Origin: Cervus elaphus
Taxonomy: Eukaryota > Chordata > Mammalia > Artiodactyla > Cervidae
Direction: 5' to 3'
DNA: 64,000 nt
Assembly: GCF_910594005.1 (NCBI RefSeq)
Contig: NC_057823.1
Coordinates: 61,936,015 to 62,000,014, forward strand
The notes beneath the pieces are model-generated. The model was not told where the DNA came from and made no database searches. It worked only from the letters and a program-made list of their open reading frames with translations. How positions within the stretch are numbered: position 1 is the first letter of the stretch; each line of letters starts with the position of its first letter. Positions 47,929 through 60,402 of the stretch are shown here, in pieces. A program made the translations under genes and the position numbers.

Positions 47929-48128
47929 TTAAGACATATCCCCTATTCTCAATGTCAAGAAGACATTCAATAACAAATAGTTAAAACATAAATGTTTCAA
48001 AGGCATTTTTCCCCAAAGTGCAACAATGCATTTCTAAAGTACTTAGGCCTTTCTGCTCAGAAACTGGTATTTTTACTCCTTAAATCTAAGTGACAGGTGT
48101 TTCTATCTTTCATATTCCCTTCTGATCT

Positions 48129-48292
48129 CAGGGCTTCCCTGGTGGCTCGCATGGTAAAGAATTCACCTGCAATGCAGGAGACCTGGGTTCAATCCCTGAT
48201 TTGGGAAGATCCCCTGGAGAAGGGTCTGGCAATTCACTCCAGTATTGTTGCCTGGAGAATCCCCATGGACAGAGGAGCCTGGAGGGCAAGGA
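48129..48292 (+). mobile_element. Bov-tA SINE (3' truncated)
   Basis: Forward: gggcttccctggtggctcg, gggttcaatccctgatttg, gatcccctggagaagggtc, ccatggacagaggagcc, then the match stops. Confidence 0.92.
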
Positions 48293-48903
48293 ACATATAA
48301 CTAATTTCTGGAAACCTAAGACCTCACACCCTCCCCATCCGTGTTTTCCACCTGTGCAATCCATCCAGACCTTATTACACACAGATTAGGAGCCAGGAAC
48401 AGTCTTCTGCTTACCCAAATCATACTCACTCAGTTTCTACCTTCACCTCCATGTTTTCCTTTTATTCTGAGAGCTTCTAACTCTCCATTTTCAATTGTAA
48501 CATACTAATACCCAGCTAGAGAAATCTTCCTTAAGTAGCCTGTCTCACACAGATCTCTCATTTCACAGAATTCCCATAGCCACTGGCCACTGCTTAAATC
48601 CAAGATCTAACCCCTTGACAGTACAAATATTCAGGTACTGTTACTTTGGTGCTTCACTCACTCTCCACCTGGTAACATAGGGCTTACTGTTTGTTTTTTA
48701 TAAGTCTTCACAGAACCTGGGTAATGAGCAAGCACAAACCTGATTCTCTGAGGTCACTTAAGTTTGTAAACTACCTGAAACACACCAAAGTGAAAGCCTC
48801 ACTTCTGTTTCTGCCTTCAACCAGAAATTGAAGGTCATATCTTTAGACATTTTTTATAATGTACGTAACAATGTGTTGCTACTAAGTACATACACTGTGC
48901 TAA

Positions 48904-49130
48904 GAGGCTTCCCTGGTGGCTCAGAGGGAGAAGAATCTGCCTGCAATGCGGGAGAAATGGGTTTGATCCCTGGGTGGGGAAGATCCCCTGGAGAAGGGAA
49001 TGGCTACCCACTTTAGTATTATTCTTGCCTAGAAAATTCCATGGAGAGAGGAGCCCTGAGGGCTACAGTCCATGGGGTAGCAAAGAGTCGGACACTGAGC
49101 GAATGACACCTTCACTTTCACTTCACACTA
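48904..49130 (+). mobile_element. Bov-tA SINE
   Basis: Forward: gaggcttccctggtggctc, gatccctgggtggggaag, ggctacagtccatggggtag and the end ttcactttcacttcac. Confidence 0.93.
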
Positions 49131-50224
49131 TGGTGTAATGTGCACACTGTAGGTAACTCTGATAATTTATGAGAGTAAAAAAAAAAAATTGGTTTGATTT
49201 GGACCTTACGTAGTTTCAAAACATGCAGAAAAATCAAATAATTTAATGGATGAAAGTAAAAACAAAAGTACAAGTTCTCGTTTCCTGTTTCAAATGTCTT
49301 TTGTTGCCTGATCAATCAAGGAAACAGGTCAAAGAACGAGTTTGCAATTCAAAAAAATCATCATTACTTACTGACAGCATTAGAAAAGGTCCCTTAAGGT
49401 CTGAAGAAAATTCTAACAGAAGGCACGGTCCATCTCTGATCTCATCTTGTTCTTCTAAATCCCTACCTAAAGTAATTCTAGCTAAAAAATTACGACACAT
49501 GTAAAAAGCACAAACTTAAGATGACACATGTACAAGTCACTGGGGCTGACCAAAAAATGCTAACAGAATTCAGAAAAGCAAAAAAAAAAAAATCAATGGG
49601 TTGAACTGCATCTGTCTAAAGAAAGAAACCTAGTGAAAATGGTCTATTACCAATCAGATCCTGAAGGAGGGATAATATTTCAATAGGGAAGGTAGGAAAG
49701 GATGTCTTAGGCAGGGGGCAAGAATAGACACAGGTTCGTAAAAAGGGGAGAATCAAAGTGACTGATAGTTTGGGGCTATATCATATAGAGTCTTGAATGC
49801 CAGGCTAAAGTGCTTTAAGTTTTACAGATAACTGGGAAAATATCAGTAGGGTATGTCTAGGATCTAATATAATTAAGTCAATATTAAAAGCTGGCCTTGG
49901 TATCAATCAGTATGCAATATGGAAACTAGGGAGTAAGAGGAATGACAATGACATGAAGACCAATTAGAAGATTTGGAGCTAAGGGATTCTTTCTTTTCCC
50001 TAATAAATATCTACAAAACTAAAAGTATCTTAAAAAAGAATGAAATATTTTAAATATTGCTGTGAGACCCAACGACTTCCAAGAATAGTAAATCAGTGTA
50101 ATCATCATAAATATACTCAGTTCAGATTAAAGCACCTAAATATGTTCCATCCCTATGACTAGAACAATAGTAACAGAAAAGGTAACATTTGTTTAACATA
50201 GGCCTTCTCTTATGGCTTGATTAG

Positions 50225-51082
50225 TGTGATGGTTAATTTTATGTGTCAACCTTACTGGGCTAAGGGATTCTGGAAAAGTTTGTAAAACATTATTTTGGGG
50301 TGTCTGTGAAGGTGTCTCCAGAAGAGATTAGCATCAGAATGACAGGCTAAGAAAAGAAGATCACTCTCCCTAGCGTGGAGGACCTGAATAGAACAAAAAG
50401 GCAGAGGAAGAGAAATTTCCCTCTCTGCTAGCACTGAAATAATCAACCTTCTCCTCTCAGACATCCGTGCTCCTGGTTTTCAGATCTTAGGACTCAACCT
50501 GGGACTTAAATCTCTGGTTCCCTTGGCTCCCAGGCCTTTAGGCTTGAAGCAGAAATGCACTACTGGTTTTCCTGGGCCTCCAGCTTATATGGACCACAGG
50601 TCATGGGATCTCTTGGCCTTCATGATCGTGTAAGCCAATCCCTCATAACAAAACTCTATCTATAATACAAGCATATCTTTCTTTATTGCTCTTTGCAGGT
50701 ATCACTTTTTTTTTAAACAAACTGAAGGTTTGTGGCAACCCTGTCTGGAGCAAGTCTACTGGCGCCAACAGTACATGCTCACTTTGTGTCCATCACATTT
50801 TCATTATTTTTGATATTTTTGTTATTATTATATTGTTGTGGTGATCTATGATCTTCATTTTTGATGCTATTATTGCAAAAAATTACCTCTTGCTCAAAGC
50901 TCAGATGATGGGCTAGCACTTTTCAGCAATAAGGTATTTCAAAATTAATACACATACTTGCCAAAAAATTTGTGTGACTTTGCTTTACTGTGGTGTTCTG
51001 GAACTGAACCTGGAATAACTTTGAGATATGCCTGTATATAAGACTCATCAGTTCAATTCCTTTAGAGAGTCCTAATGTAACA
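50225..51082 (+). mobile_element. Mammalian LTR relic (ERVL/MaLR-like), interrupted by a Tigger element
   Basis: Left part 50225-50667 begins tgtgatggttaattttatg and includes gaatagaacaaaaaggcag and gtaagccaatccctcataa. The right end 51037-51082 carries cagttcaattcctttagag and ends cctaatgtaaca. The halves join when the Tigger insertion is set aside. No retroviral genes remain. Family name tentative. Confidence 0.6.
50668..51034 (+). mobile_element. Tigger-type MITE (mariner/pogo) nested in an LTR
   Basis: The left end caagcatatctttctttattgct and right end actttgagatatgcctg are diverged Tigger1 terminal inverted repeats. The inside carries gaaggtttgtggcaaccctg and gtggtgatctatgatc, typical of Tigger1 ends, with no transposase. 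TA dinucleotides flank both ends (50666-50667, 51035-51036), the expected target duplication. Confidence 0.8.
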
Positions 51083-51345
51083 GGAAGAGCCATTTTATGT
51101 CTTGTTCACAACTATGTATTGTCAGCATCCAGCACAATGCCTTACAAGCAGGAAATACTCAGTAACATTTGCTGAATTAAAGAATAAAAAGCTGTATCAG
51201 AGGTTTTAAGAGGCTAGGGCACACCTGACATGGCAGATGAGAAAAACAAAGCAAGGAATAAAAAAAATACTCCTTGTACTGAAAGTATAAACTCACCAGG
51301 AAGCATCTACTCATCTTTGACACAAAGAAGCCAAATAATAAGTAA

Positions 51346-52312
51346 AGTGGGCCTTAGGAAGCATCCCTACGAACAAAGCTAGAGGAGGTGCTGGAATTCC
51401 AGTTGAGCTATTTCAAATCCTAAAAGATGATGCTGAGAAAGTGCTGCACTCAGTAAGTCAGCAAATTTGGAAAACTCAGCAGTGGCCACAGGACTGGAAA
51501 AGGTCAGTTTCCATTCCAATCCTGAAGAAAGGCAATGCCAAAGAATGCTCAAACTACCACACAATTGCACTCATCTCTCACACCAGCAAAGTAATGCTCA
51601 AAATTCTCCAAGCCAGGCTTCAACAGTACGTGAACCGTGAACTTCCAGATGTTCAAGCTGAATTTAGAAAAGGCAGAGGAACCAGAGATCAAATTGTCAA
51701 ATTGTCAACATCTGTTGGATCATCGAAAAAGCAAGACAGTTTCAGAAAAACAGCTACTTCTGGCTTTATTGACTATGCAAAGTCTTTGCCTGTGTGGATC
51801 ACAGTAAACTGGAAAATTCTTAAAGAGATGGGACTACCAGACCACCTGCCTGTCTCCTGAGAAATCTGTATGTAGGTCAAGAAGCAACAGTTAGAACCAG
51901 ACATGGAACAAGGGACTGGCTCCAAATTTGGAAAGGAGTACATCAAGTCTATATATTGTCACCCTGCTTATTTAACTTATATGCAGAGTACATCATGCAA
52001 AATGCCGGGCTGGATGAAGCACAAGCTGGAATCAAGAATGCTGGGAGAAATATCAATAGCCTCAGATATGCAGATGACACCACCCTTATGGCAGAAAGTG
52101 AAAAAGAACTAAAGAGCCTCCTGATGAAAGTGAAAGAGGAGAGTGAAAAAGCTGGCTTAAAACTCAACATTCAGAAAACTAAGATCATGGCAGCCGGTCC
52201 CCTCACTTCATGGCAAATAGATGGGGAAACAATGGAAACAGTACAGACTATTTTTTTGAGCTCCGGAATCACTGCAGATGGTGACTGCAGCCATGAAATT
52301 ACAAGACACTTG
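51346..52312 (+). mobile_element. BovB LINE fragment with part of the reverse-transcriptase domain (dead)
   Basis: Forward fragment of BovB ORF2 (RTE clade). One frame (51441-51860) includes QQWPQDWKRSV and KVMLKILQARLQQYVN; the next piece continues in another frame (51956-52378) with SPCLFNLYAEYIM and LRYADDTTLMAES. The RT catalytic YADD box is at 52067-52078. The frame shift between the two, missing residues around 51700-51800 and loss of the endonuclease and 3' parts show that it is inactive. Confidence 0.92.
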
Positions 52313-53211
52313 CTATCCTATCCTTCAATAGCACCCAAATTACCATGGGCCAAAAAAATTACCTACAGGCAATTCTAGTGCATCTTTTCCTGTAGCTTCC
52401 TTCTTGCTTCTCATCGTAATCATGCCATGTTGCCTTTTCTTTCCATGTTTTGTTTTTGGTGTGAGTGTGCACTGGGATTAACAATTCATTTACAACAGTT
52501 AAGAAAGGCACTTCCTACTACCACTGTCCTCCGAAATTACCAGAATCCAACAGGAGGCTACCCTCAATTCTCAATTTAAATTCCTGAGTCTCAAGAGTCA
52601 TCAGTCCTCCTAGTACTGCATTCAATAGTTGATTGAAAGGTAGAACCATCTATGAACTTCAGTGTTAAAGACACCGTAACTCCTTTAACCTAAAACTGTT
52701 AGTACTTATAAAGCTCTATTTTACTAATGGCATTTTTCACCACAAAAACAGAACCATAATGTACCAGTTTGACTATATTTTTTATTCATGATAACTCTTC
52801 AGCCTTTCTGAAAGAGAACCAGACACAGGACTAAACTTGGGGCATCTCCTGATTTTCTATTAACTTGGTACACAAGACTGTTGTGTAACTATCATTCTCC
52901 GAAAGCTTCTCTGCCCTTATTTGTTCCTTAGATTAGTGGCCTTCATTTTATTTTGAATACAAGACACCTAAAATGTAATGATCTAAACTTCTTTTGCCAT
53001 CAAAACATCAATCTATTTCCTCTTCTCACAATTTCACATTTAAAACACAATTCATATTTCACAAGTTCAGTAACAGGAAATTTTTATTCACAATCCTTTG
53101 GACTTAAACAACTGCAGAAATATCTTTGAACTGGTTTGAGATCCAGAGGATTTTCACTAGAGAATGACACTATGTTGCTATTTGGCTACTGTAAAGAACT
53201 GGAAAATCAAG

Positions 53212-53338
53212 TTGTTTTTTCACTTTGCTGCACCGCCACATAGCACGTGAGATCCTAGTTCCCAGACCAGGGATGGAACCGCACCCCGTGTACTGGATGC
53301 GCTGAGTCTTAACCAATGGACCATACCAAGGAAGTCTG
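53212..53338 (-). mobile_element. CHR-2 SINE
   Basis: Reverse: T-rich start, ctgcaccgccacatagcacg, agttcccagaccagggatgg, taaccaatggaccatacc. Confidence 0.82.
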
Positions 53339-53697
53339 AAAATCAGGTTTAGTAAAGAAATTTAGACTAAAGTTTAGACAGAACAAAAGAACCAGTTTTA
53401 GAGGTAGATATGGTGATCAGAGGAATAATTCTGATGTGATGATTTCAAGAAATTTTAGATATTAATTTTATCTTTTACTTCACTGAACCTTTCCCAGAAC
53501 TCTCCCAGGTCTTTAACTGGCTAATTTTCCCATCCTTACAATCTCACACCCGTGGGGAGGGTATTAACAAGCATGGAAGTAATTTGATAAAAACTGAACA
53601 AGTCTAGAAGGGGAAAACAAAACAGTGGATATCCACCAACTGAGAGGCCAATCCTGCATCAAACAAGTGTTTTTTATTTAGCCACAATGACCAAGAA

Positions 53698-54017
53698 CTT
53701 GGGCTTCCGTGGTAGCTCAGTTGGTAAAGAATTGGCCTGCAATGCAGGAGACCCCAGTTCCACTTCCAGGTTGGGAAGATCCACTGCAAAAGGGACAGGC
53801 TACCCACTTCAGTATTCTTGGGCTTCCCTGGTGGCTCAGCAGGTAAAGAATCTGCCTGCAACGTGGTAGGCCTGGGTTCGATCCCTGGGTTGGGAAGAAC
53901 CCCTGGAGAAGAGGACAGCTACCCGCTCCAGTATTCTGGCCTGTAGAATTCCATGGACTGTATAGTCCATGGGGTCGGTCGCAAAGAGTCAGACACGACT
54001 GAGCAACTTCCACTTTC
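53698..54017 (+). mobile_element. Bov-A2-type dimeric SINE with target duplication
   Basis: Two Bov-A units in tandem: the first starts gggcttccgtggtagctc (53701), the second gggcttccctggtggctc (53820) and ends with acgactgagcaacttcc. Direct copies of accaagaa flank the dimer at 53690-53697 and 54018-54025. Confidence 0.9.
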
Positions 54018-54538
54018 ACCAAGAATTTGCTCAAACAAGTTATGTGTGGGTGGGTGGGAGTTGGAGTCACTAGTTCTACATCAAGAGTTCTTTTTTTGTT
54101 GTCATGGACCCCCCCCACACAGCTTTGACTGTCTAATGAGGCCTACTGATCCCTTCTCAGAATATTTTAAAAGCATAATATGTAGCATTATAAAGGAAAG
54201 GAATTTTAGAGCAATTCAGTTACCATAAAATTACTTTAAAATCAATCTTGATATAGTAAAATACATGCTCTTTATTAAAGCACTACATAATAAAATTTAG
54301 GGGCAGGTCTAATTAGTACTATAATTTTGAAGTATGATTGGAATAAAGACTATTTTGAGATACATGCAACAATGTGATACAAAAATATCTGTGATCTCTA
54401 TTGGTGACAAAGCCACAGGTACTGTCAAAACTAGTGAAGCACTTGAAAATAAACTTTGGAATGTTTTTCATCCAACTCAATGACCTCTTGAAAAGAAGAA
54501 GGGATATCCCTGAATCAAGTTAAGAACCCTGCTCTAAA

Positions 54539-54827
54539 CAGATTTTTTTTTTTTTTTTTAAATTTCTGGTTGTGTTGGGTCTTTGTTACTGTGTGCAGGC
54601 TTTTCTCTAGTTGTGAACGGGGGCTACTCTCTTGTTGCAGAGTATGGGCTCTAGGATACGCAGGCTTCAGTAGTTGCAGCTACTAGGCTCTAGGGCACAA
54701 GTTCAGTAATTGTGGTGCTGGGGCTTAGTTGCTCTGCGGCATGTGGGATCTTCCCAGACCAGGGATTGAACCCATGTCTCCTGTGTTGGCAGGCAGATTC
54801 TTTACCACTGAGCCACTAGGGAAGCCC
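54539..54827 (-). mobile_element. CHR-type SINE, long form, with short target duplication
   Basis: Reverse: T-run tail at 54542-54559, ggttgtgttgggtctttg, tcagtagttgcagctac, ggcagattctttaccactg and head ccactagggaagccc. Copies of ctctaaa flank it at 54532-54538 and 54828-54834. Confidence 0.88.
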
Positions 54828-54834
54828 CTCTAAA

Positions 54835-54874
54835 TTTACCTTAAAAACAGTCTGTTTTTAAGGTAAACAGACTG
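54835..54874. repeat. Perfect 33-base palindrome overlapping a second inverted repeat
   Basis: TTTACCTTAAAAACAG (54835-54850), a single T, then its exact complement CTGTTTTTAAGGTAAA (54852-54867). A second inverted repeat, CAGTCTGTTT (54848-54857) with AAACAGACTG (54865-54874), overlaps it. Confidence 0.95.
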
Positions 54875-56741
54875 TAGATTAAGATCTAAAACTTGTGCAG
54901 CGCGTTTCACTCAGCCAATAAATGTTAACTAAGATGATTCATTTTCCTTCTTCATCCTAACCCTCCTACCTACTACTACTAACCCTCTGCTGACAATACG
55001 ACCCCTAAGATCTTTGAATTATGCTGTAAGATTTCCATATTTCTGTCTTCCTGTTCCTTGCCCTCTGCTTTAAAACATTCATAGATGTTCTTTAACCTCC
55101 AAATTTTTAAAAACACAAACAAAAAAACGTGCCTTGATACTTGGTACTACCTACTACTAAAGATGCTGTTCCTCTACCTTTTCAACATTTATGGTAGCTA
55201 ACAAGACAAAACCAAGTAATTTTTGCTCTCATAGTTTATATCAGTCTGTGTAGGCAAATGATGAAAGAGAAACTGATGGTGAAAGGTACAAATTATGGGG
55301 ACCCAATCAATTTTTTAGAGGGAAGCACTGAGGAAAACTTCTCGATGAACAAGTAAAGTTGATTCTTGAAGCACAAACAGAAGATGGCCAGGTAAAGAGG
55401 TGGGTAGGGGTTAGGAATACACACTAAGCTTTGTTATTCACAAGGAACTGAAAACAGCCAGCACTGTTGGTACATAATAAAAGACAAGATCACCCTATTT
55501 TCTTGTTCACAGGTAACTTGTTAAAAATCTAGTTTTTATCTGCCATCTTACTTTCATTTTTTTCTTGGTTCCCAGTATAACGGTTATCATTCTCACCTCA
55601 TCATACTGCCCAATATTATATTTCAAAGATCACAAATGGTTCTTGCTGTCATTGCTTTCTCTAGTCTTGGATACAGTAGTACTGGAAGACAATATGTGAA
55701 GAACTGGAACCTCCAGGGGAATACAAGTATTAAAATATACTTTTCCACTGGGAAGTGGGACAGTACATCTGTAGTTTTCACAATACCAATCTTTTTAAAT
55801 AAGCAAACAAATAGAAAGTAGACAAGTGGCTATCTAAGGCCTAGTAGGATATGGAGAGTAACCACTAAAATGTTCAAGGTTTTTTGGGGACAGGAGGGGA
55901 TTAAAGTATTCTTTAATTGGATTATGGTGATGGATGGCAGCACAACTCTGTACATATAGTAAAAACCAATGAATTGCACACTTTAAGTTGATGATGCTTA
56001 CATACATAGTCTCATCAAAACTGTTAAAAATCCTTTACTAAAATCTGCTCTTCAAGTCTCACTCAACACTTATTAAGCAGCTGCTATGTGCATGAACTGT
56101 CAAAAAGGATGCCAAAAGCATCTTAAGGTCTAGAATAACTGGTGACATGTACAATATAAAAGCAACAATAAAGTAAATATGAAATATAGAGGAGTTAAGT
56201 AATTTATTCAGAGTAGATAAAAGGGAAGGCTTCTTAGAAAAGTTGGCATCTGAGCTAAATTTTGAAAGATGCCTTTCTACAGCCCCTAGTTTTAGTCACT
56301 CCTCGACAGTTTCGTGGTGCCATTTCTCTGCTGTGAAAACAACGTCCCTCCCCCGTTACATACACCAAAAAGGCAAAGTGTCATATACAATAAGAAACTC
56401 CAAAAATCTGGCCTCTGCCTGTCCCTTAAAACTGGCTTCCATTGACTGCAACATCCCATTATCGCAACTCTCCTCTTGCCTTGATTACCTTTGCATTTCC
56501 ACCCAAGAATTCAGTCCTTACCTCTCAATTTCCTTTCGCTACTATCACTTCTACACTGATCTTGCTCAGATCTAAATAAACACCAGTCCTAATTCCCTGG
56601 CTGAGGTTTAGGTCTGTCTGTATCTCTGCTAACTTAATTTTACAAAAGCTAAGCCTGAGATATCCTATCACCTTAAACTCAACATGTCCAAAGATATAAC
56701 CATCAATGCTACTTTCAAAATATCAAAATTAGGCCCCAGAG

Positions 56742-56852
56742 AGATTTCCCTGAAAGTCCAGTGGTTAGGACTCTGCACTTCCAATGCAGGGTGCATGGGT
56801 TGGATCCCTGGTCAGGAATTATGCATGGTGCAGCCAAATAAAAACAAAAAAA
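56742..56852 (+). mobile_element. CHR-2 SINE
   Basis: gatttccctgaaagtccag, tggttaggactctgcac, gggttggatccctggtcagg and gtgcagccaaataaaaac; internally shortened. Confidence 0.85.
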
Positions 56853-57000
56853 CAAAATTAGGTTCCCTTTTCCTTCTTCCTAAATTAAATTTCAAATTCT
56901 CAAGGCTAAAATGACTTACCTCCACTCCTTAAGAGAAAGTATGAGAAAACACACATTAAAGTCTTAAAGCAAGTAAGTCCGGAAATCAAAGTACCTCTCA

Positions 57001-57029
57001 GTACACTATTTAGAGACCAAATAGTGTAC
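57001..57029. repeat. Perfect inverted repeat, 11-base arms
   Basis: GTACACTATTT at 57001-57011, loop agagacc, AAATAGTGTAC at 57019-57029. Confidence 0.95.
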
Positions 57030-57920
57030 CATTTTCTTTAAGGTACTTTTAGCAATATAGGAATCATTTGTATTAAGACAGTTTTACATATAAAGATCTA
57101 GGAGAACAAATAATTTTGGCTGGATGAAACATTGCCCTGCCACACACACACTACATTGATTTGCTTAGTAAATCTTTCATTAAGTAGACAGATTATAGAT
57201 TTTAAAAACAACTCAAATTTCTCTACATTAGCAAATGAACACACACAAAAAACAAACGATTCCAAAGTTTGATATAATCTTTTAGGAGGGGAAGTAATGG
57301 AAGAGAACACAAAGTCTGGGCTTGAAATGTTAACACAAGTATAGGAAAGGGGAAAATGGAAGAGGCAACCAACACAAGCTACTAGAATGATCTAAGATGA
57401 AAGAAAAAAGTAATGTATAAACACATGAATATCTTTTCATAAATTAAATTCTATGTAACTCTAAACTAATAATATAGAACTATGCAACGTGTACTTATAA
57501 AAATACCCTCCGGTGACTAAACAAATAAAAAGTGGCTCAGTAAACCAGCAGTTGGACTTGAGAATGGAAAGCTAGCTAAACTCTCAGTATATGCAATAAA
57601 ATGAAAAGAATAATGAATCCATCGATGGTCAAAAACACAAGTTCCAGTTCTTCCTTTGTCATTTTCTTGCCTGTCTAAGCCATTTTTGCTCACTGGTAAA
57701 CATTCTTAATATACTTATCTATCAAGAGGTCTCCTAGTAATTACGAGATTATAAAAGCACTACACAAATATAAGGAGTACTTTCATAACAAAAAGCAGTT
57801 GCCCAACAGTTATGAAATAACAAGACAATACCATCTCCTACAACAGTCAGAGCCCTCTCAGCAAAATAATCATTAACTACCCCCAACAGCTCAAAACAAT
57901 GAAGTGTTAAAACCTCAGCA

Positions 57921-58107
57921 CAGTATTTCTCAAAGTGTGGTTCTCTGGTCTTTAGCAGGAATTATCTGATATATTTGATGAAAATACACTCACAAGGCCC
58001 AGTCCAGTACTGGTCAAACAAATCTAGGGGTGAGGCAGAAAACCTTACATTTTAAACAAGCTCTGAATGTAATTACTATGCATGGCTGATGTTTGAGAAA
58101 TGTTGAC
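57921..58107 (+). mobile_element. MER5A-like MITE (hAT-Charlie)
   Basis: The ends cagtatttctcaaagtgtgg and tgtttgagaaatgttg are near-inverted copies, as in MER5A. Internal pieces tcacaaggcccagtcc and aacaagctctgaatg agree. Confidence 0.75.
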
Positions 58108-58590
58108 TAAGCAGGATTCACACGGAGACATAATGAGGTCTCTGCTGACCTCTCCAATCAAGACAATCTCTGGATAGCTCAGCATGCTGTCTGATGTTAA
58201 GGAAAGGTTATGTCCTCACAGTATGAAATCTAGATATCTCTGCGACTAACTTTCAGCAAGGGACAAAGTCACAACTACATGTCATGCACATGGTATATAT
58301 TCAAAAAGAATGTAGGCCTCACAAAAATTATCTGTTCATTGAAATGTGCCCATTATCTGAAACTGCACAACAGTTAAGTACTCACATATACATGTATTTG
58401 TTGAATAAAAGAAAAGAAATGTTTGCTTATTCTCTAGAAGGTACCGTAAAGTTCACTGACACTCTCCAAGAAAAGAACGTTAATTTTCAGAGAAAAAGCC
58501 AACAACACTCCCTTCCTTAAGAAGGATACAAAGTATTAATATTATGAAGGCTCAAAAAATGAAAACACTAGGTTTCCAGTAAGTAGATAT

Positions 58591-58806
58591 ATGTGCTCAG
58601 ATGCTCAGTCAGGTCTTGCTCTTTGTGACCCTATGGATTGCAGCCCGCCAGACTCCTCTGTCCATGGAATTCTTCAGGCAAGAATACTGGAGTGGGCTGC
58701 ATTTCCTTCTCCAGGGGACCTTCCTGACCCAGGGATCAAACCCAAGTCTCCTATATCTTCTGCATTGGAAGGGAGATTCTTTACCTGCTGAACCATCAGG
58801 GAAGCC
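58591..58806 (-). mobile_element. Bov-tA SINE
   Basis: Reverse: tgctcagatgctcagtcagg, gattgcagcccgccagac, ggcaagaatactggagtggg and head gaaccatcagggaagcc. Confidence 0.93.
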
Positions 58807-59429
58807 TAGTGCTAAGAATAATTTCAATTGAGAGAACAAAAAAAAAGCAAAACAGGAAAGTGTACAACTGAAAGACTTTGAAAATTTGGAATTTGAAACA
58901 AAATGTACAAACTTCATGCTACCACTTTCCAACAAACAAGGCAGTTTTAAATCAGATCTCATTCTCCCCTCACCATAAAAGCCACCTTACATGTAGATAG
59001 AATAGTCTGGCAGTGTAAGAAAGTGTAACAGGTAAGTAGCACTCAGAGCAGCCTCCAGAGGACCTGAAATATAGGACAGCCTCAATTTCAGGTTAATTTG
59101 CAAACACTGTCGTTGCACACTTAGCACTGGCACAAATGAAACATGTGATATATACCATGTATGCTTAGTCACTGTCACCATCTTTCTTTCTTAAAAAAAA
59201 AAAAAAAATTCTCCTGTAGAAAAAATTGCAAGTTTGAGCCAAAAGAAATTCCAAAAGGCCAACAAACCACTGATAAATACTGAAGCTGACAAAGGTCCAC
59301 ATTAGCAAGCCTTTACTGTGAAATTAACAGACATTAGCATTTTGATATGTCAGTATCTCTACATCAGGATTCAAAGCTAAATCAACCAGTACAGCCATGT
59401 TTCCATTTGTTCACTTAAGAAATACTAGA

Positions 59430-59545
59430 TTTGGTCCAGTGGTTAGGATTCTGGGCTTCCACTGCCAGGGGGCCCAGTTTCAATCCCTGGCTGGGTAATA
59501 AAGATTCCATAAGCTGCATGGTGCAGCCAAAAAACCCCAAAACTA
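59430..59545 (+). mobile_element. CHR-2 SINE (5' truncated)
   Basis: tttggtccagtggttaggat, tttcaatccctggctgggt and tggtgcagccaaaaaacc. Confidence 0.85.
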
Positions 59546-59547
59546 AA

Positions 59548-59672
59548 TTAAACTAGAAGTCATACCCTCAAATCAATTAATTCAAAATATCTGAGGTTAG
59601 GAGCCAGGTGTCAATATTTTTTTAAAGTTTTCTAAGTGATTACAATGTGCACCTCAGTTTGGGAACCACTGA
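59548..59672 (+). mobile_element. MER5A-like fragment
   Basis: gaggttaggagccaggtgtc, ttttctaagtgattacaatg and cagtttgggaaccactg match the right half of MER5A. Confidence 0.6.
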
Positions 59673-60386
59673 TACTGTTGAAAGAGACAGTAAAAATCTA
59701 TTCAAATATCACATTAACTGTGTGACTTTAGGCAAATTAACTATTTGACTCAACTTACAGAATTCCTGTAATGATTAAATGAGATCATGGGCAATGCCTG
59801 GATATTGGTTCTTTTTTTTTTCCCCACGTGGATGGATGCCACTAATTTATACACTGCATTTAAAAAAACTTAAGACCAAGACAGTCTTACAAAATCCCTT
59901 TTATAAAGGAAAACTGACATTCATGATAGAACTCATTTTAAGTTCAAATCTAGATGACACCACAGACAGAACCTAAGTATTGACTCTCAATACAATGCTC
60001 TTTCCATTTCCCTTTTTATTGAGGATCAGAAAAATAAAATATAAAAATAAGGATCAAAATGTACCATCCAACTAAGCATTTTTCTACAGCACTTCTGAAG
60101 TCCCTCTTAAATACACCCCACTGATGGTTAGTATACATCACGGTGATAAACATATTACTAACTTGTAGTCGTACATACTGACAAATCAACATCAAATCCA
60201 GAAAAATAACATTACAATAATTCAAAAGGTCAATTAAAAAATACATAAAATCTATGTTATCACAAAATGTCGCCTACCAAGGATTAGCAGTATTTAAAAA
60301 AAAAAAAAAGGAAATATTCTTTATGTCAATAGGGAGTGTGGGTTACAGTGCATGCATTTGTCAAAACTGATTCAATGATACATTAA

Positions 60387-60402
60387 TCTATCTATCTATC
60401 TA
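60387..60402. repeat. TCTA microsatellite (about four units)
   Basis: Simple tetranucleotide run tctatctatctatcta. Confidence 0.9.
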
